Assembly (NCBI GenBank): GCA_023391095.1
Contig: JAEWBN010000022.1
Span: forward strand, 1-64,000
Length of the DNA: 64,000 bases
Origin: Pseudomonadota bacterium
GTDB taxonomy: Bacteria; Pseudomonadota; Alphaproteobacteria; Rhizobiales; Devosiaceae
Reading direction: 5' to 3'
A program made the position numbers and the translations under genes. The notes below the pieces were generated by a model. The model did not search any database and was not told the DNA's origin. It saw only the letters and a program-made list of their open reading frames with translations. Below, one piece after another: positions 51,073-61,124 of this stretch. Within the stretch, counting starts at the first letter, position 1. Every line of letters begins with the position of its first letter.

Positions 51073-53961
51073 CTACACTCCGCCTCGCATCGGCGCGGAA
51101 AAAGCTTCAGCGATCAGAGCCATGGGTGAGCGAGCCGCTGTGCGGCCGAAGCGCTCGGTCTGGCAGCGGCAGGAAAATCCGGTCGCCAACAGATCCTGCT
51201 CTTCGCCGGCATGCTGAGCCCAGGACATATCGAAGAGCCTCCTGCTCGTTGCCAGATGCCGCTCCTGATGGCCGAACATGCCCGCCATGCCGCAGCACCC
51301 AGCCGCGCCCACAGTCACATCGAGCCCAAGGCCGGCAAACACGTCGCGCCAGAGGCTCTGCATCTGCGGACCAAACGCGTTTTCGGTGCAATGCAGCAGG
51401 AGCTTCGACGGCAGAGGGTTTTCGGCGACTGTCCATTTTCGTCCGGCCCGGAGCTCTGCGGCCAGAAACTCCTGCGGCAGCAGAACGTCCGGCCCGTTGG
51501 CGGCGCCACGCATTTCCTGCCGGGACATCAGGGTGAAAGCGGGATCAACGCCAACAATGGGAAGCCCGGTCGCCCCGAGGCGATCCACGTCGCGCCGTAA
51601 CGCTGCCGATCGCTTGCGGAACGTGCCGGTCATTCCGCGCACATGCGCAGCTTTTGCCCCTGCACCGACCTGCACCAGGACTGGCGCATAACCGAGCGCA
51701 TGCAAACCGCTTACCGTCGCTTCGATTGCCCGCGGGTCGAACAGGGTCGTAAAGGCATCCGGCAGAACGATGACACCATTGCTGGGCGGCGGCGCGGCAA
51801 GGATATTTTCGACGGACCGCATTTTTGGCGCCGTCCCCGGCCAGGGCTGCATAGCCGGCAGATCCACTAGCCCCGCCATCCGCCCGATCGGATCCATGAC
51901 AAGATTGGCGACGGGAGCCGCAACAGCCGAAACCCGGTGCAACAGCGGTGCCAGCCCTTCGATCATCACTGCCAGATGGTCCGAGAGGGGCCGGCGATGG
52001 CGCTTGTAATAGTCAGCCAGAAAGCGCGACTTCATCGTCGGAATATCGACCTGGACCGGGCAGGACCCGGAGCAGGCCTTGCAGCTGAGGCATTTGTCGA
52101 GGCTGTCATAGAGCGCGGTCTCGAGCCTGCCCCGCTCCGCCGCCGGTAGCGAGGGACGTCCGAGGGCCCTCAGGCCGTCCGAACGGCCCTTGGGCGACAG
52201 GCGCATGTCACCGCTGGCCTTGAACGAGGGGCAGAGCGGCACCGTGCTATCCCAAGAGTGACAGTGGCCGTTGCCGCTGCACCGGTAGGCGTCGGTATAT
52301 TGGGACCCATGCGGCGCATTCATTTGCCGCATCGTCGTGCGGGAAAGGCTATGGAGCCCGTCAGCATCGACCAGCTTGCCCGGATTAAAGCGCCCCAGCG
52401 GATCGAACAGGGCCTTGATGCGCTCGAAGGCGGCATAGGCATCGGGGCCGACGAAATCCTTGAGATAGGCTGCGCGGATGCCCTTTCCGTGCTCGCCCCA
52501 GAAAATTCCGCCATGCTTTTGCGTCAGGCGATAAACGCTTTCGGATATCTCGACCAGAAGCTCCCGATCTGCCGCGCGGTCTATGTTCAGCGCCGGCCGA
52601 ACATGCAGACACCCGACGTCGACATGGCCATAAATGCCGTAGTCGAGCCCCCGCCCGCGCAATGCGGCGTCGAAATCGGCGACAAAGCCGGGAAGGTTCT
52701 CAACCGGAACCACGCAGTCCTCGACAAAAGCAAGCGGCCGTCTTTCGCCGCCGCTCTTGGCCAGAAGCCCCACGGCGGCGGACCGGATGGCCCAAAGCCG
52801 TTTGATTTCGGATTCGCTGTCAGCGCGATGCGCACCCAGAAGCCCCGGAATATCGGCGCAAAACGTCATTGTCCGGGCGATACGGGCTTCGAGATCGGCC
52901 GCGTCGTCTCCGGAAAATTCCACGAAACTATAAGCACATTGACCGCCCGCCGGCGCCTGCACGCTTTCGGGCAAGCCATAGAGCAGCCCGGCCTGTGCGG
53001 CGAGACCCTGGACCCATCCATCCATCACTTCGATAGCCAGCGGATCTTCCGCCATCAGCATTGGACCGGCCCTGAGGCTCGCATCGAAATTGCTGAAAGC
53101 CAGAACCAGCAGGCGCCGATGCTTCGGCTTGCGGCGCAGCTTAAGGCGGATGCGCGTCACAAGGCCCAGAGTGCCCTCCGCCCCGATGGGCAGCCGCCAC
53201 CATTCCAGTCTCCCATCGGGCCGTCGCGCACCAACCGCGTCGTATCCGGTGAAGCGCCGGGGCAGATCCGGCAGTCGTCCGCTGAGCGCAGCGCGGCCGG
53301 CGTCGACGGCGTCGCCCAACTGCTCCAGCCATCCCGCATCGTCACCGGCATCGGACTCGAGGCTATCGAGAACGCGGCCGCCGCCAAGGACCAGCGTCAG
53401 CCCCAGTATATTGTCACTGGTCTTGCCATAGTGGCGCGAGCCCTTGCCCGAGGCGTCCGTTGCCACCATGCCCCCGATAGTGCAGCGGCTGGACGTAGAC
53501 GTTTCGGGCGCAAAGAAGAGCTGATGGGGCGCCAGGTGGGCATTGAGCGCGTCCAGCACCACGCCCGGCTCCACATCCACCCAGCCTTCGGCGGCATCGA
53601 GCGCGATGACCCGGTTCATGTGCTTGCGGAAGTCGATGATCAGCCCGGTATTGAGGCTTTGGCCATTCGTCCCGGTCCCCCCGCCCCGTGCCGTGACGGG
53701 CAGATGCCGAAAGGCGGGTTGATCCAGCACCCGCATGAGCATGGCCACATCAGCGCCATCGCGCGGCGCGACGACGATGTCCGGGACGATCTCATAGACG
53801 CTGTTGTCGCAGGACGCTGCGGCAAGCAGGACCGGGTCGTCGGCAACATCGCCGCGAAACCCTCCAGCCGTCAGCGCCGCCGACAGCGCCTCGAATTCAC
53901 CGGCGCGCAGACCCTTGCGGGCAGCGGGCGGACGATCCGGCGCTGTCAGCAGAGTGTCCAT
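51073..53961 (-). CDS. FAD-linked and 4Fe-4S oxidoreductase, YdiJ/D-lactate dehydrogenase type
   Basis: A 962-residue fusion of an FAD-binding oxidase and an iron-sulphur domain. The FAD part has PVTARGGGTGTNGQSLNTG near residue 92, HRRADSESEIKRLWAIR, and EHGKGIRAAYLKDFVG. The Fe-S part has CLSCKACSGSCPVQVDIPTM (near residue 622), an upstream CSGNGHCHSWDSTVPLCPS, and the C-terminal CCG-type LLHCTENAFG and GAAGCCGMAGMFGHQ. E. coli YdiJ, of similar size, is a D-2-hydroxyglutarate dehydrogenase; other members oxidise D-lactate. It begins immediately after the hyuB stop codon (TGAATG). Confidence 0.88.
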   Translation of the reverse strand: MDTLLTAPDRPPAARKGLRAGEFEALSAALTAGGFRGDVADDPVLLAAASCDNSVYEIVPDIVVAPRDGADVAMLMRVLDQPAFRHLPVTARGGGTGTNGQSLNTGLIIDFRKHMNRVIALDAAEGWVDVEPGVVLDALNAHLAPHQLFFAPETSTSSRCTIGGMVATDASGKGSRHYGKTSDNILGLTLVLGGGRVLDSLESDAGDDAGWLEQLGDAVDAGRAALSGRLPDLPRRFTGYDAVGARRPDGRLEWWRLPIGAEGTLGLVTRIRLKLRRKPKHRRLLVLAFSNFDASLRAGPMLMAEDPLAIEVMDGWVQGLAAQAGLLYGLPESVQAPAGGQCAYSFVEFSGDDAADLEARIARTMTFCADIPGLLGAHRADSESEIKRLWAIRSAAVGLLAKSGGERRPLAFVEDCVVPVENLPGFVADFDAALRGRGLDYGIYGHVDVGCLHVRPALNIDRAADRELLVEISESVYRLTQKHGGIFWGEHGKGIRAAYLKDFVGPDAYAAFERIKALFDPLGRFNPGKLVDADGLHSLSRTTMRQMNAPHGSQYTDAYRCSGNGHCHSWDSTVPLCPSFKASGDMRLSPKGRSDGLRALGRPSLPAAERGRLETALYDSLDKCLSCKACSGSCPVQVDIPTMKSRFLADYYKRHRRPLSDHLAVMIEGLAPLLHRVSAVAAPVANLVMDPIGRMAGLVDLPAMQPWPGTAPKMRSVENILAAPPPSNGVIVLPDAFTTLFDPRAIEATVSGLHALGYAPVLVQVGAGAKAAHVRGMTGTFRKRSAALRRDVDRLGATGLPIVGVDPAFTLMSRQEMRGAANGPDVLLPQEFLAAELRAGRKWTVAENPLPSKLLLHCTENAFGPQMQSLWRDVFAGLGLDVTVGAAGCCGMAGMFGHQERHLATSRRLFDMSWAQHAGEEQDLLATGFSCRCQTERFGRTAARSPMALIAEAFSAPMRGGV

Positions 53962-55701
53962 TCATTCCCCTGCCGGTTGCGGCAGAGGGGGCAGGCTTTC
54001 ATCCATCAGCGCGCGCAGGCGGGCGCGGGCGGCTGCGCCGTCACCCACCACGGCCTCGAGCCCAATGCGGCCGACCGTCGGCAAGTCGGGGAAGGCGGCG
54101 CGCATGATCGCCTGGCGCCGGCTCTGGCGGCTGCCAGCCGGAAGCTCCTGAAGACGCAGCGCAAGCTCGGTGGCGAGGCCGTCGTCGAAGACGCTCTCCC
54201 AGGCCGCCCGCTCCGGCCCGAAGTCGAATTGCGGGCGCTCGGGTCGCTTTGCCCGCAGGGCATTGGTTGCGTGCCGGTCGATCTCTGCCCCGGAGATGAC
54301 GACGCCATAGTCTTTCTTAGCAGACTCGATGCTGACCAGGCCGGTCAGCACGTCGTGGAGCACCAGCTCGGCATCGCGGTCGAAGGGGTGGCCGAAGCCG
54401 CCGCCGCCTGCGGTCATGATGGTCACGCTGTCGCCCGGCTCGAGGAAAAGTTCGTCGATCTTGCCGTGCTCGCGTTCCTGCGGTGTGCCCATATTGACCA
54501 CCACGCGGCACTTACCGCCGGGCATGCCGCCGGAAGCGCCCCAGGGCCGGAAGACGAAGCGCTCAAGGCCGCGCCCCAGAACCGAGGTGCCCGCATTGCG
54601 CACCACCAGTCGCAGGATCAACCCAGCGCCGCCGCGCCATTGTCCGGGACCGCCGCTATCCTGCCGGAGGCCGAAATGGTCGATCACGACACCCACTTCG
54701 GCTTCACTGCGCTCAAGCGGGGTATTGTAGAGATTGGCCAGGCCACTATCGCGGCCGTCGATCCCGTCCATGCCCGGCTGCCCGCCGGTGCCGCCGACCA
54801 GGGTCTGCACCACCGACAGCGTGGGAATGCCGCTCTCCGCATTGCGCTGGACGACAACCACCGGCACGACCGTCCCGCCCGAGGGTAGGGGCAGCAGGCC
54901 CGGCAGGGCACGCGTCAGCACGCCGACCAGCACGTCGTTGACGCGAACCGCGGTTGCGGCACGCACGCCGACGGCCGCCGGCGCGACCGGATTGAGGATC
55001 GTGCCCTTGGGCACCGAGACGGTAATATTCTCGAAAAGCCCGTAGTTGAGCGGGATGGTCGTATCGAGCGTTCCGACCAGATGCATCAGTTTCAGCGTCA
55101 GCCAGGGATGGCGGATGCCCCCTGTTGGCACGTTGTAGGCCGAGGCCACCTGCGGATCGGTGCCCGTGAAATCAAGATGGATATGGCCGTCGGTGACCGT
55201 CATGCGGCCACGAACGCGCATCGGTACCGAAGTGTTGAAGTCGTCGTCCAGATAATCCCAGAAGTCGTAGGTCCCATCCGGGATCTGCCGCTGTACGGCG
55301 CGGGATTTGGCCTTGGCCCACTCCACCACGTCCACCTGCGCAGACCGGAAGACCTCGATCCCATGGCGCGCGATGATCGCAGCGACACGCCGTTCGCCGA
55401 CGGTCAGCGCCGCCAGCATGGCATTGATGTCTGCCATGTTGACGTCGGGCACGCGGCAATTGGCGCGGTAAAGAGTCAGGAAATCTTCGTTCAGCACCCC
55501 GCCCTTGACGATCTTCATCGGGGGGATCTGCAGCCCCTCCTGGAAAATGCTGTCAAAGCGCGGACTGATGGACGACGGCACTGCGCCGCCGATATCGGCC
55601 GAGTGAATGAAATCCCAACCGGAGCAGACGATCTCGCCCTCGACCTGCTCTTCGAGCCTGGGTTCACGGTAGAAATTGAGAAGCATCACCGCGACGGCCC
55701 A
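53962..55701 (-). pseudogene. hyuB: Hydantoinase B/oxoprolinase gene, 5' deleted
   Basis: The C-terminal four-fifths of a HyuB-type subunit is intact: HSADIGGAVPSSISP, IFQEGLQIPPMKIVKGGVLN, ALTVGERRVAAIIARHG, HIHLDFTGTDPQVASAYNVPTGGIRH, GGTGGQPGMDGIDGRDSG, and TIMTAGGGGFGHPFDRD. The first 100 or so residues are missing, and the frame runs back into the start of hyuA in another reading frame. An ATG at 55686 could still start a shortened protein. These subunits, with HyuA, cleave hydantoins or 5-oxoproline with ATP. A single deletion appears to have removed the end of hyuA and the beginning of hyuB. Confidence 0.8.
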
Positions 55702-56074
55702 CGAGGGCTTTTTCGCGGCCCAGCTTGCTGTTGTAGGAACTCGGCAGGCGCCCGCGCGCCAGTTCCATGACGTCGCGATTGCCGCGGCTGACCACAAGCG
55801 CCACCCGGCACCCGCGCTCCTGGATGATCGCATTGAGACCAATCGTGGTTCCGTGGGTGATGACCTCGAAATCGGCAGGGTCCGCCGCTTCCATCGCCAG
55901 CAAGGCGCCAATGCCGCGACTGATGGCCAGCGCCGGATCAGCGGGAACGGAAGGCTCCTTGTGGAAGATCAGCCGCTGGCTGACCTGTTCAGCCATGACG
56001 AAGTCGCTGAACGTCCCACCCACATCGATACCGATCCGATAGCGCCGATCGGTCTTAGCCCCTGCTGGATCCAT
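55664..56074 (-). pseudogene. hyuA: Hydantoinase A gene, 3' deleted
   Basis: Only about the first 120 residues of a HyuA ATPase subunit remain: RIGIDVGGTFSDFVMAE (phosphate-binding loop), THGTTIGLNAIIQERGCRVALVVSRGNRDVMELAR and RLPSSYNSKLGREKALV. Normal HyuA proteins are near 680 residues. The reading frame then passes the deletion point and stops at 55664 within the hyuB remnant. Without the ATPase subunit the pair cannot work as in the family. Confidence 0.82.
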
Positions 56075-56182
56075 GCCGCCTTTCTCGTCATTTGCCGTCG
56101 GCCGGCAGTGCCGTCCCGACCAATTACACGATAATCTTTGTATTACAAACTAACATTTATTGCTTTTCGCGATAAGCGCAGG

Positions 56183-56872
56183 TCAGTCCTGGGCGTGGAA
56201 GTGCGCGCGCAGCGCCTTGAGCACATCGTCCTGATTGCCGGGCTTTTCGATCTGTTCGGCAATGAAAGCGCGCAGGCTCACATGCTTTTCGGCAAGCGCC
56301 ATCAGGTCGACATTGCGATGGCGCGGAACGTTGAGGACGATCAGCGTGTGCCGCGCCACGGTTTCCCAGAGAGTGCGGACGATCTCGTTGCCGGCGGCGC
56401 GGGAAATCTCGCGGTGGAAGGCCAGGTCGGACCGGCGGAATTCGTCGGCGTCCTTGACCTTGGCCGCGGCCTGCATGCGCGCCAGGGCCGCATCCAGGCC
56501 ATCCAGTGTGGCTTCGCCGGCGCGCCACGCCTGAATGGCGTCGCGCAGCAACAGGGTCTCGAGCATGGTGCGGGCTTCCTTCACCTGCTTGGTGGTTTCC
56601 TCGTTGAGGGGCGGCACCTCGTAGCTTTGCCGCCCTTCCTGGAGAACGCCTTGGGTGGAGAGAATCTTGAGAGCTTCGCGCACCGGCACGCGACTGACAT
56701 TGAGCCGCTCGGCCAGGGCAACCTCGACGATTCGCTCGCCAGGATTGAGATTGCGGTCGGCAATGGCTTGCGCAATCGTGTCGGCTATTGTCTCGGCCAG
56801 CGAGACTTTCTTGGACGATGCCAGAAAACCCAGTGCCGGCTTCTTGCTTCTAGTCGCTCCCAAGACGAACAC
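56183..56872 (-). CDS. GntR-family regulator (FCD type)
   Basis: A GntR regulator of about 229 residues. The winged HTH spans ETIADTIAQAIADRNLNPGERI through LAERLNVSRVPVREALKILSTQG; the C-terminal FCD ligand domain has the metal-binding pattern in RRSDLAFHREISRAAGNEIV and a later His. The frame extends to 56941, but that part overlaps the preceding dehydrogenase gene, so the GTG at 56872, 17 bp after that gene's stop, is preferred. A TTG at 56863 is also possible. It likely controls the catabolic cluster around it; the ligand is unknown. Confidence 0.82.
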   Translation of the reverse strand: MFVLGATRSKKPALGFLASSKKVSLAETIADTIAQAIADRNLNPGERIVEVALAERLNVSRVPVREALKILSTQGVLQEGRQSYEVPPLNEETTKQVKEARTMLETLLLRDAIQAWRAGEATLDGLDAALARMQAAAKVKDADEFRRSDLAFHREISRAAGNEIVRTLWETVARHTLIVLNVPRHRNVDLMALAEKHVSLRAFIAEQIEKPGNQDDVLKALRAHFHAQD

Positions 56873-56889
56873 CTTCTCCGTTTTGCACC

Positions 56890-57645
56890 CTAAAGGTGAG
56901 TGAAATAGCCGTTCGATTGCAGTTGTCGCAGATTTACACATCTGCGCAACTTGCCCTCAGGCAGATAGTCTACAACGGCCTGCATTGCCAAGCGGCGAAT
57001 ATCTCGCAAACTTTCCGGACTATAGAATGCAGCATGTGGAGAAAGGATCAATCGTCCCTCAAGCCACGGCTCACGCGCAGTCCAGGCTGCAATCAGGCTA
57101 TGGCTGCGGTCTAGCGGTTCGGTGGGGAGGACGTCCAGCGCTGCCGCGGTAAGTTTTCCACTGCGCAGGCCCTCCTCGACGGCGTCGAGATCGACAACCT
57201 TGCCCCGTGCCGTGTTGATCAGGATGGCGCCCGGCTTCATCTGGCTGATGGCTTCAGCGTTGATGAGCTTGGTCGTCTGAGCACTGAGCGGGCAATGGAG
57301 GCTGATGATGTCTGCGATCGCCAGCAGCTCGGGCAGTGTCTTTACCCGATCAAGCCCCACGGCCAGTTCTACACCGGGCGGCAGGAGCGGGTCAAAGAAC
57401 ACTACCCGCATGTTGAAGGCCTTGGCGCGCAATGCGGCGGCCATGCCGATCCGGCCCAGCCCCACCACACCGAAGACCTGCTGACGCAGACGTCTGATAG
57501 GGGGCACCGGCAGAGCGAGGGTGTTCCAGGCGTCATCGCGTACGTGCAGGCGATGGTCATAGGCGACCACCCCGCGGCACAGGGCCAGCGTCAGGGCGAG
57601 CGCATGGTCCGCCACCTCCATCGTGCCGTAATCGGGCGCGTATAC
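56890..57645 (-). pseudogene. D-2-hydroxyacid dehydrogenase gene, 5' truncated
   Basis: Homology to D-isomer 2-hydroxyacid dehydrogenases begins abruptly at VYAPDYGTMEVADHALAL, about 95 residues into a normal protein. The NAD domain is complete (VVGLGRIGMAAALRAKAFNM), with the catalytic Arg in NTARGKVVDLDAVEEGL, the Glu in DVLPTEPLD and the His in LSPHAAFYS. Upstream the frame soon hits a stop at 57664, and a divergent gene begins at 57696. The first ATG (57621) would give a 243-residue protein without the N-terminal substrate domain. It ends 17 bp before the GntR start. Confidence 0.75.
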
Positions 57646-57695
57646 CGAGGATATTCGTAATCGTTAGACAGTTTTTTCATCGAAAGTCGAAAATA

Positions 57696-58869
57696 ATGTC
57701 GACGGTTTATTCTAATGAGATTGCCGCTCAGCCCGAGCACTGGACGCTTGAGCCCAACATGATCTTTCTCAATCATGGATCATACGGGGCGACACCACGC
57801 GTGGTCTTGGCCGAACACACCAAATGGCGCGACAAACTGGAGCAGCAGCCCTGCCAGTTCATCAACCGCCACCTCCCCGGTCACCTGGACACGGCCATTG
57901 CCGCACTTGCCCGCTTTGTAGGCAGCGCGGCTGAAGCAACGGCATTTGTGGAGAATGCGACCAGCGGCGTTGGCGCGATCCTGCGCAGCCTCGAGTTCCA
58001 ACCGGCGACCACATCGTCATCACCGACCATATCTATAACGCCGTCCGGCAGTGCCTCCTGCACATCTGCGAGCGGACCGGGGCCGAGCTCGACATTGTCA
58101 CGCTGGGCCTGCCGCTGTCCTCGCCGGACGAGATCGTCGAGCGCATGAGCGCCGCCATCACCGGGCGGGAGAAACTTGTGGTCATCGACCACGTGGCGTC
58201 GGCCTCCGCCGTACTCTTGCCGGTCGAGCGCCTTGTCGCCCATTGCCGCAATCTGGGCGTGCCGGTTCTCGTGGATGGCGCCCATGGCCCGGCATGCTGA
58301 CCCTGGATCTCGACGTGCTCGATGCTGACTACTATGTCGGCAATTGCCACAAGTGGCTTTGCGCCCCCAAGAGCGCCGCCTTCATGCGGGTCGCCGAGCG
58401 GGCCCGCGAAAACCTCCATCCCCTGGCCATCAGTCACCAATATGGCCGAGGCTTTCCCTACGAGTTTCACATGATCGGCACGCGGGACTGGTCCGCGCAC
58501 CTGGCCGTGCCCAGCGCCATCGAGTTCCACAACAGCCTGGGCGGCGCGGGGCTGCGGGAGCGCATTCACCGCATCGCCGTCGAAGCAGGAAAACGGATCG
58601 CTGCCGCTCTGGGCACCACGACCGGCGCCCCCGCCGCCATGACCGGCTCCATGGTCACCATTGCCATCCCCCGCCCGGCCGATGCCGAGCCCGCCACGCG
58701 CGATGAGGCCAACCGCCTCAAGGACTGGCTTTGGGACGATCACCGCATCGAAACCCATGTCATGCCCTTTGCCGGCAAGCTCTGGGTCCGCATCTGCATC
58801 CACGCCTACAACGACCTCGACCAGACCGACCGGTTGGCCGAGGTTCTTGCTCAAAAGACAGGACACTAA
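57696..58869 (+). pseudogene. Class V aminotransferase (CefD-like), two frameshifts
   Basis: Three consecutive frames encode one pyridoxal-phosphate enzyme resembling isopenicillin-N epimerase. Frame one covers MIFLNHGSYGATPRVVLAEH to AILRSLEFQ (up to about 58003). Frame two covers DHIVITDHIYNAVRQCLLHI to VPVLVDGAHGP (58010-58288). Frame three covers MLTLDLDVLDADYYVGNCHK (catalytic lysine in GNCHKWL) to the stop at 58867. Each break is explained by one lost base in a C/G run: CAACCGGCGACC near 58001-58006 and GGCCCGGCATG near 58286-58292. Whether the breaks are real or sequence errors cannot be told from this sequence. Confidence 0.82.
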
Positions 58870-58871
58870 AG

Positions 58872-59585
58872 ATGAGCGTTTCAAAAGACATTCTGGACCA
58901 GCTCAAGCGCGCCGGCGTGCCGGCCATCAGCCAGTCGCTTTATGGTTTGGGCCTGATGAACGTGTTCATCGCCGGCCTCACCCCCGCCAATCCCAAGCGC
59001 TGTACCTTTGCCGGCCCCGTCTTCACTATGCGCGCCATTGCCGTGCGCGAGGACATTCGCGATGACATCGCTGCAGGCCGGTTGCCCAATCCGCACCGCG
59101 CTGCCCTTTCCCAGTTGCAGTCTGGCGAAGTCGTCGTCACCGACATTGGCGGGCGGCAGGGTCTCTCCATGTTCGGCGATCTCATCTCGACCCACCTCAA
59201 GAATGTCGGCTGCGCCGGCATTGTCACAGAGGGCGGCGTCGCCGACGCTCCGGCCCTGGCCGATGTCGACCTGCCCGTCTTCTCCACCGGTTCGGCTCCC
59301 GTCCCGGCTTCGGCCAAGGTGCTCGTCGTCGGCTCGCGCGAACCCATCGAGTGCCGCGGTGTAACGGTCTATCCCGGCGACATCATTGTCGGGGATGCCA
59401 ATGGCGTCGTCGTGGTGCCCGCCCATCTTGCCGAGACCGTTGCGGCCAAGGCCCTCGCCAAGGAAGAACTCGAGGCCTACCTGCTCGAACGGCTGCTTGC
59501 CAAGGCGCCGCTCGAAGGCACCTACCCGCCCAATGCCGAGACCCTGGCCGCCTACGAGGCCCAGCGCGGCGGGAGCCGGGCGTGA
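58872..59585 (+). CDS. RraA-like / 4-hydroxy-4-methyl-2-oxoglutarate aldolase family protein
   Basis: A 237-residue RraA-family protein. Family motifs are FAGPVFTMRAIAVRED, VVVTDIGGRQGLSMFGDLIST and the metal/substrate loop GIVTEGGVADAPALADVDLPVF, followed by GVTVYPGDIIVGDANGVVVVP. Members are pyruvate aldolases or RNase E inhibitors; in a catabolic context an aldolase or oxaloacetate decarboxylase role is more likely. It begins 2 bp after the aminotransferase stop and overlaps the epimerase start as GTGA. It is one of the few intact genes of this cluster. Confidence 0.87.
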   Translation: MSVSKDILDQLKRAGVPAISQSLYGLGLMNVFIAGLTPANPKRCTFAGPVFTMRAIAVREDIRDDIAAGRLPNPHRAALSQLQSGEVVVTDIGGRQGLSMFGDLISTHLKNVGCAGIVTEGGVADAPALADVDLPVFSTGSAPVPASAKVLVVGSREPIECRGVTVYPGDIIVGDANGVVVVPAHLAETVAAKALAKEELEAYLLERLLAKAPLEGTYPPNAETLAAYEAQRGGSRA

Positions 59586-60542
59586 CCGTCCTCGTCACAG
59601 GAGGGGCCGGCTTTGTCGGCCTCAATATTATTGAAAGGCTGGCTGCCCGTGGCCAGCGCGCCGTGTGTTTCGACCGGCGCGCGGTCCCGGCCTCGGTCAG
59701 CGCCCTCTTCGCACCCGGACAGCTCGTGGAGGTCAAGGGCGACGTGAGTGACGCCACCCTTCTTCGCCAGTCCATGACGCAGAACGGGGTCACCGCGGTC
59801 ATTCATGCCGCCGCCATCACCGCAGGCGTCGATCGTGAACGCGAAGCGGCCGCCCAGGTCGTTTCCGTCAATCTTGTGAGCCTCACCCATTGCCTGGAGG
59901 CCGCGCGGGCCAGCGGGGTCAAGCGCTTCGTCTTTGCCAGTTCGGTTTCGGTTTTCGGAACGGGTATTGCCGATGGCGCCCTGATCGAGGAGGACCATCC
60001 GCTTGCGCCCGTCACGCTCTACGCCATCACCAAGGCGAGCGGCGAAGCCATCGTGCGCCGGTTTGCCCGGGTCTCCGGCCTGCCCTGCATCATTGGCCGG
60101 CTCGGCGTGGTCTTTGGCCGGCACGAGGCCGATACCGGCGTGCGCGACACGATGAGCCCCGTTTTTCCACGCCGTGCACCGCGCCCGCCGCGGCGAAAGT
60201 CTGGTCCTGCCCCGCCCGGCGCGGCGCAACTGGCAATATGGCGCCCATGCGGGGGAAGCTCTTGCTACGCTGGGTCTCGCCGGCAATCCGCAGCATCAGG
60301 TCTATAATCTCGGCCCCGAGCCGGTCTTTACGGTCCTCCAATGGTGCGACCGCCTCAGGGCCCGCTTTCCCGCCTTTTCCGTCGCCGTGGATCCGGACGC
60401 GCCGGGCGCGCCGATCGGCCTGCACAATCCCAGCGACGGTGGCTTCCTTTCCTGGCAGCGCTACCAGGCTGAATTCGACCCCGCAGGCCATTGGGACCTC
60501 GACCGGGCCTTTGACGACTACATGGCCTTTCTCGACCGCTAG
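59582..60542 (+). pseudogene. NAD-dependent epimerase gene, one frameshift
   Basis: An extended SDR gene starting at GTG 59582. The first frame carries VLVTGGAGFVGLNIIERLA, AAAITAGVDRE, SSVSVFGTG, the catalytic YAITK and IGRLGVVFG, up to about 60162. There a run of five T (60162-60166) instead of four shifts the frame; the second frame continues VHRARRGESLVLPRPA, HQVYNLGPEPVFTVLQ and DDYMAFLDR to the stop at 60540. The first frame alone would end in unrelated Arg/Pro-rich sequence. It is translationally coupled to the RraA-like gene. Confidence 0.82.
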
Positions 60543-61003
60543 ATGGGCAGGCCGGTGCGTTGCTTGACGGTTCGGATGCACATGTTGGAATGGATGCGCG
60601 CCACACCCGGTAGCCTGGCGCTCAACCGCCGATGCAAGAGCTCGAAATCGTCATGATCGCGGCACACCACAGTCAGGATGTAGTCGGACTGACCAGCCAT
60701 GAGATGGCATTCGAGCACTTCGGGGATCTGCCGTACGGCAGCCTCGAAGGCCTCCAACGTCGCCTCAGCCTGGCTGGTGAGGCTCACCTCGACAAAAAAC
60801 TGCATCGAAAAGCCCAGTCCGCGCGCATTGAGCACGGCCCGATAACCATCGATAAGGCCCAGCTTCTCGAGATTCTTGATACGGCGGTGGCAGGCCGATG
60901 CCGATAAACCCACCGCTTCGCCCAGTTCCTGCACGCTCTTGTCGCTGTGCTCCTGAAGCAGCCGCAGCAGTCGCCGGTCAACCGCATCGATCTGCAAGGT
61001 CAT
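60539..61003 (-). CDS. Lrp/AsnC-family regulator
   Basis: A regulator of about 154 residues from ATG 61003. The HTH is IDAVDRRLLRLLQEHSDKSV through AVGLSASACHRRIKNLEKLG, followed by a RAM ligand-binding domain (AVRQIPEVLECHLMAGQSDYILTVVC). The longer frame to 61042 adds 13 residues outside the family. It converges with the epimerase pseudogene, overlapping 4 bp, and diverges from the glyoxalase gene, which it may regulate. The ligand is probably an amino acid, by family. Confidence 0.88.
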   Translation of the reverse strand: MTLQIDAVDRRLLRLLQEHSDKSVQELGEAVGLSASACHRRIKNLEKLGLIDGYRAVLNARGLGFSMQFFVEVSLTSQAEATLEAFEAAVRQIPEVLECHLMAGQSDYILTVVCRDHDDFELLHRRLSARLPGVARIHSNMCIRTVKQRTGLPI

Positions 61004-61124
61004 TGCGCCCAACCGCCCCATGCTCGAATAGTGTTCGACCATCCGCGGATTGCCCGCTGCATGGCAAGCGCCATCGACAACCTACCCGCCTCTATCCACA
61101 CCCATTGCTCAAGGAGCACATTTG

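Noticed and set aside
52258..54888. 876-codon open frame on the plus strand
   Set aside because: It runs antisense through the YdiJ-like gene and the hyuB remnant, has no domain motif and reflects the lack of stop codons in GC-rich DNA. The minus strand carries clear Fe-S and FAD motifs.
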